Source: Pseudaquabacterium terrae (GTDB taxonomy: Bacteria > Pseudomonadota > Gammaproteobacteria > Burkholderiales > Burkholderiaceae_C). From it: 64,000 nt of DNA. This document shows positions 62,763 through 64,000 of this stretch, in pieces (position 1 is the stretch's first letter; each line of letters begins with the position of its first letter). The translations under genes were made by a program, and so were the position numbers. The notes under the pieces are model-generated. The model worked only from the letters and a program-made list of their open reading frames with translations. It searched no databases and was not told the DNA's origin. The stretch is from positions 372,001-436,000 of the forward strand of contig NZ_JABRWJ010000008.1 of assembly GCF_013266755.1 (NCBI RefSeq). Direction: 5' to 3'.

Positions 62763-64000
62763 TCACGCGAGGATCTCCTTGATCACGTCGCCGAATACGG
62801 TCGTCGCCTTCTCCGCGCGTCCTTGATGCGCGAAGACGAGCTTCTTGTGGTTCAGCCCCATCTGATGCAGCAGTGTCGCCTGCAGGTCAAAGGTGTCGAC
62901 GACGCCGCTCTCGGCGCGCAGCCCCAGCTCGTCGGTGCCGCCGTAGGTGCCGGGCTTGATGCCGCCGCCCGCCACCCACTGCGTGTAGCCCCAGGGGTTG
63001 TGGTCGCGGCCGTCGCCGCTCTGGCCATACGGCGTGCGGCCGAACTCCGACGCCCAGACCACCAGCGTCGAGTCGAGCAGCCCGCGCGACTTCAGGTCCG
63101 CGAGCAGCGCGCCGACCGGCCGGTCGACCTGCTTGCTCATCACCGCGTGGTTCTTCTCCAGGCCGTTGTGCGCATCCCAGCTGTCGACCGAGTTGTCCGG
63201 CGCGCCGGAGATCACGTGCACGAAGCGCACGCCGCGCTCGACGAGCCGGCGCGCGCGCAGCAGCGCGGTGCCGTACTCGTCGGTCTCCTGGGTGCCGATG
63301 CCGTAGAGCGCCTTGGTCGCCGCGCTCTCCTTGCCCAGGTCCACCGCCTCGGGCGCCGAGACCTGCATGCGATACGCCAGGTCGTAGCTCTTGGCACGAG
63401 CGAGCAGCTCGGTATCGCCCGGGTAGCGCGCGGCGTGCTGCTCGTTCAGCGCCTTCAGCAGCTCCAGCTGCTGGCGCTGCGCCTGCTCGGTGATGCCCTC
63501 GGGCCGCGCCAGGTGCAGGACAGGCGAATCGCCCTTGCGGAACGGCGTGCCCTGGTAGGCCGCCGGCAGGAAGCCCGAGCTCCAGATCACCGCGCCGCGG
63601 CCGCCGCCCGCCGAACCGACGCCGGTGGGCAGCACGACGAAGGCCGGCAGGTCGGGGTTCGATGCGCCCAGGCCGTACTGGATCCACGAGCCCAGCGCCG
63701 GACGGCCCGGCACCAGGCCGCTGGTGTGCAGCTTCAGCGACGCGATGACGTGCGTGCTGCCCTCGGTCTTGCTGCCCTTGAGGAAGGCGATGTGGTCGGC
63801 CTGCTTCGCGATGTTCGGCAGCAGGTCGGAGACCCACGCGCCGCTCTCGCCGTGCTGCTTCCAGGTGCGCTTGCTGGCGAAGAGGTTGCCGACGCCGCCG
63901 TCGGTGGCGGTCTTCAGGTCCTTGCCGAAGGAATCGGGCAACGGCGTGCCGGCCAGGCGGATCAGCTCGGGCTTGTGGTCGAACAGGTCGAGCGTGCTCG
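62763..64000 (-). CDS. DUF1501 protein, N-terminus outside the window
   Basis: This is the C-terminal 410 or so residues of a DUF1501 (alkaline-phosphatase/sulfatase-fold) protein; the frame stays open to base 64,000, so the start lies beyond. Visible elements are LKLHTSGLVPGRPALGSWIQYGLG, GIGTQETDEYGTALLRARRLVERGVRFVHV, the metal-binding WASEFGRTPYGQSGDGRDHNPWGY, and VDTFDLQATLLHQMGLNH. Genes of this family usually occur next to DUF1549/DUF1553 planctomycete-type cytochrome proteins, which might be off the right edge. The function is unknown; export by Tat is usual. Confidence 0.88.
   Translation of the reverse strand, partial: STLDLFDHKPELIRLAGTPLPDSFGKDLKTATDGGVGNLFASKRTWKQHGESGAWVSDLLPNIAKQADHIAFLKGSKTEGSTHVIASLKLHTSGLVPGRPALGSWIQYGLGASNPDLPAFVVLPTGVGSAGGGRGAVIWSSGFLPAAYQGTPFRKGDSPVLHLARPEGITEQAQRQQLELLKALNEQHAARYPGDTELLARAKSYDLAYRMQVSAPEAVDLGKESAATKALYGIGTQETDEYGTALLRARRLVERGVRFVHVISGAPDNSVDSWDAHNGLEKNHAVMSKQVDRPVGALLADLKSRGLLDSTLVVWASEFGRTPYGQSGDGRDHNPWGYTQWVAGGGIKPGTYGGTDELGLRAESGVVDTFDLQATLLHQMGLNHKKLVFAHQGRAEKATTVFGDVIKEILA

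Overview
The window is high-GC DNA typical of a betaproteobacterium of the order Burkholderiales, probably from the Rubrivivax/Leptothrix/Comamonadaceae side. The case rests on four Bug-type tripartite-tricarboxylate receptors, a complete set of polyhydroxybutyrate (PHB) related genes (3-hydroxybutyrate dehydrogenase, intracellular-type depolymerase, phasin-like protein), a monofunctional RelA, and many LysR, AraC and TetR regulators. The genus is an inference; there is no rRNA here.

Layout. 1-7.1 kb is core-like: an EnvZ/OmpR two-component pair, a SIMPL protein, 3-hydroxybutyrate dehydrogenase, an alpha/beta hydrolase overlapping relA, and tRNA-Val(GAC). 7.06-23.6 kb is a genomic island inserted in that tRNA gene: a 48-bp copy of the tRNA 3' end recurs at 23,552-23,599, and each copy is followed by its own hairpin. 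The island carries a frameshifted remnant of an integron-type tyrosine recombinase, a long leftward operon (acyl-CoA ligase, complete branched-chain-amino-acid-type ABC transporter, nitronate monooxygenase, lipoprotein esterase) with a divergent AraC regulator, a LysR-controlled run of RraA-like aldolases and Bug receptors, a broken aminotransferase, and, next to the right repeat, a ribbon-helix-helix/Fic toxin-antitoxin pair behind a near-consensus promoter that probably makes a leaderless mRNA.

23.6-29.3 kb repeats the theme outside the island: LysR, Bug, RraA-like, 2-hydroxyacid dehydrogenase, Bug, SMP-30 lactonase. 29.3-39.3 kb holds an AraC/hydrolase pair, an M14 peptidase, a MalT-like LuxR regulator, and a TetR/cyclase/fumarylacetoacetase operon with two perfect palindromes upstream. 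39.6-43.8 kb is a giant RTX-type calcium-binding protein built by internal duplication. 43.9-45.5 kb is a PHB depolymerase and phasin-like pair. 45.5-48.9 kb contains decayed genes (DUF6345 fragment, 5'-truncated DUF3616) around an ethanolamine-type permease.

48.9-53.0 kb is a single-chain biotin carboxylase/BCCP/carboxyltransferase with a divergent TetR gene and a shared operator-like repeat. 53-56.6 kb has a response regulator-diguanylate cyclase and an ExbB-ExbD-ExbD-TonB energy system. 56.8-59.5 kb includes a lower-GC alkaline-phosphatase-fold (phosphoethanolamine-transferase-like) gene. 59.6-64 kb is a leftward set of secreted proteins: membrane protein, NC10/endostatin-like lectin, two c-type cytochromes flanking a peroxiredoxin, and a DUF1501 protein cut by the window end.
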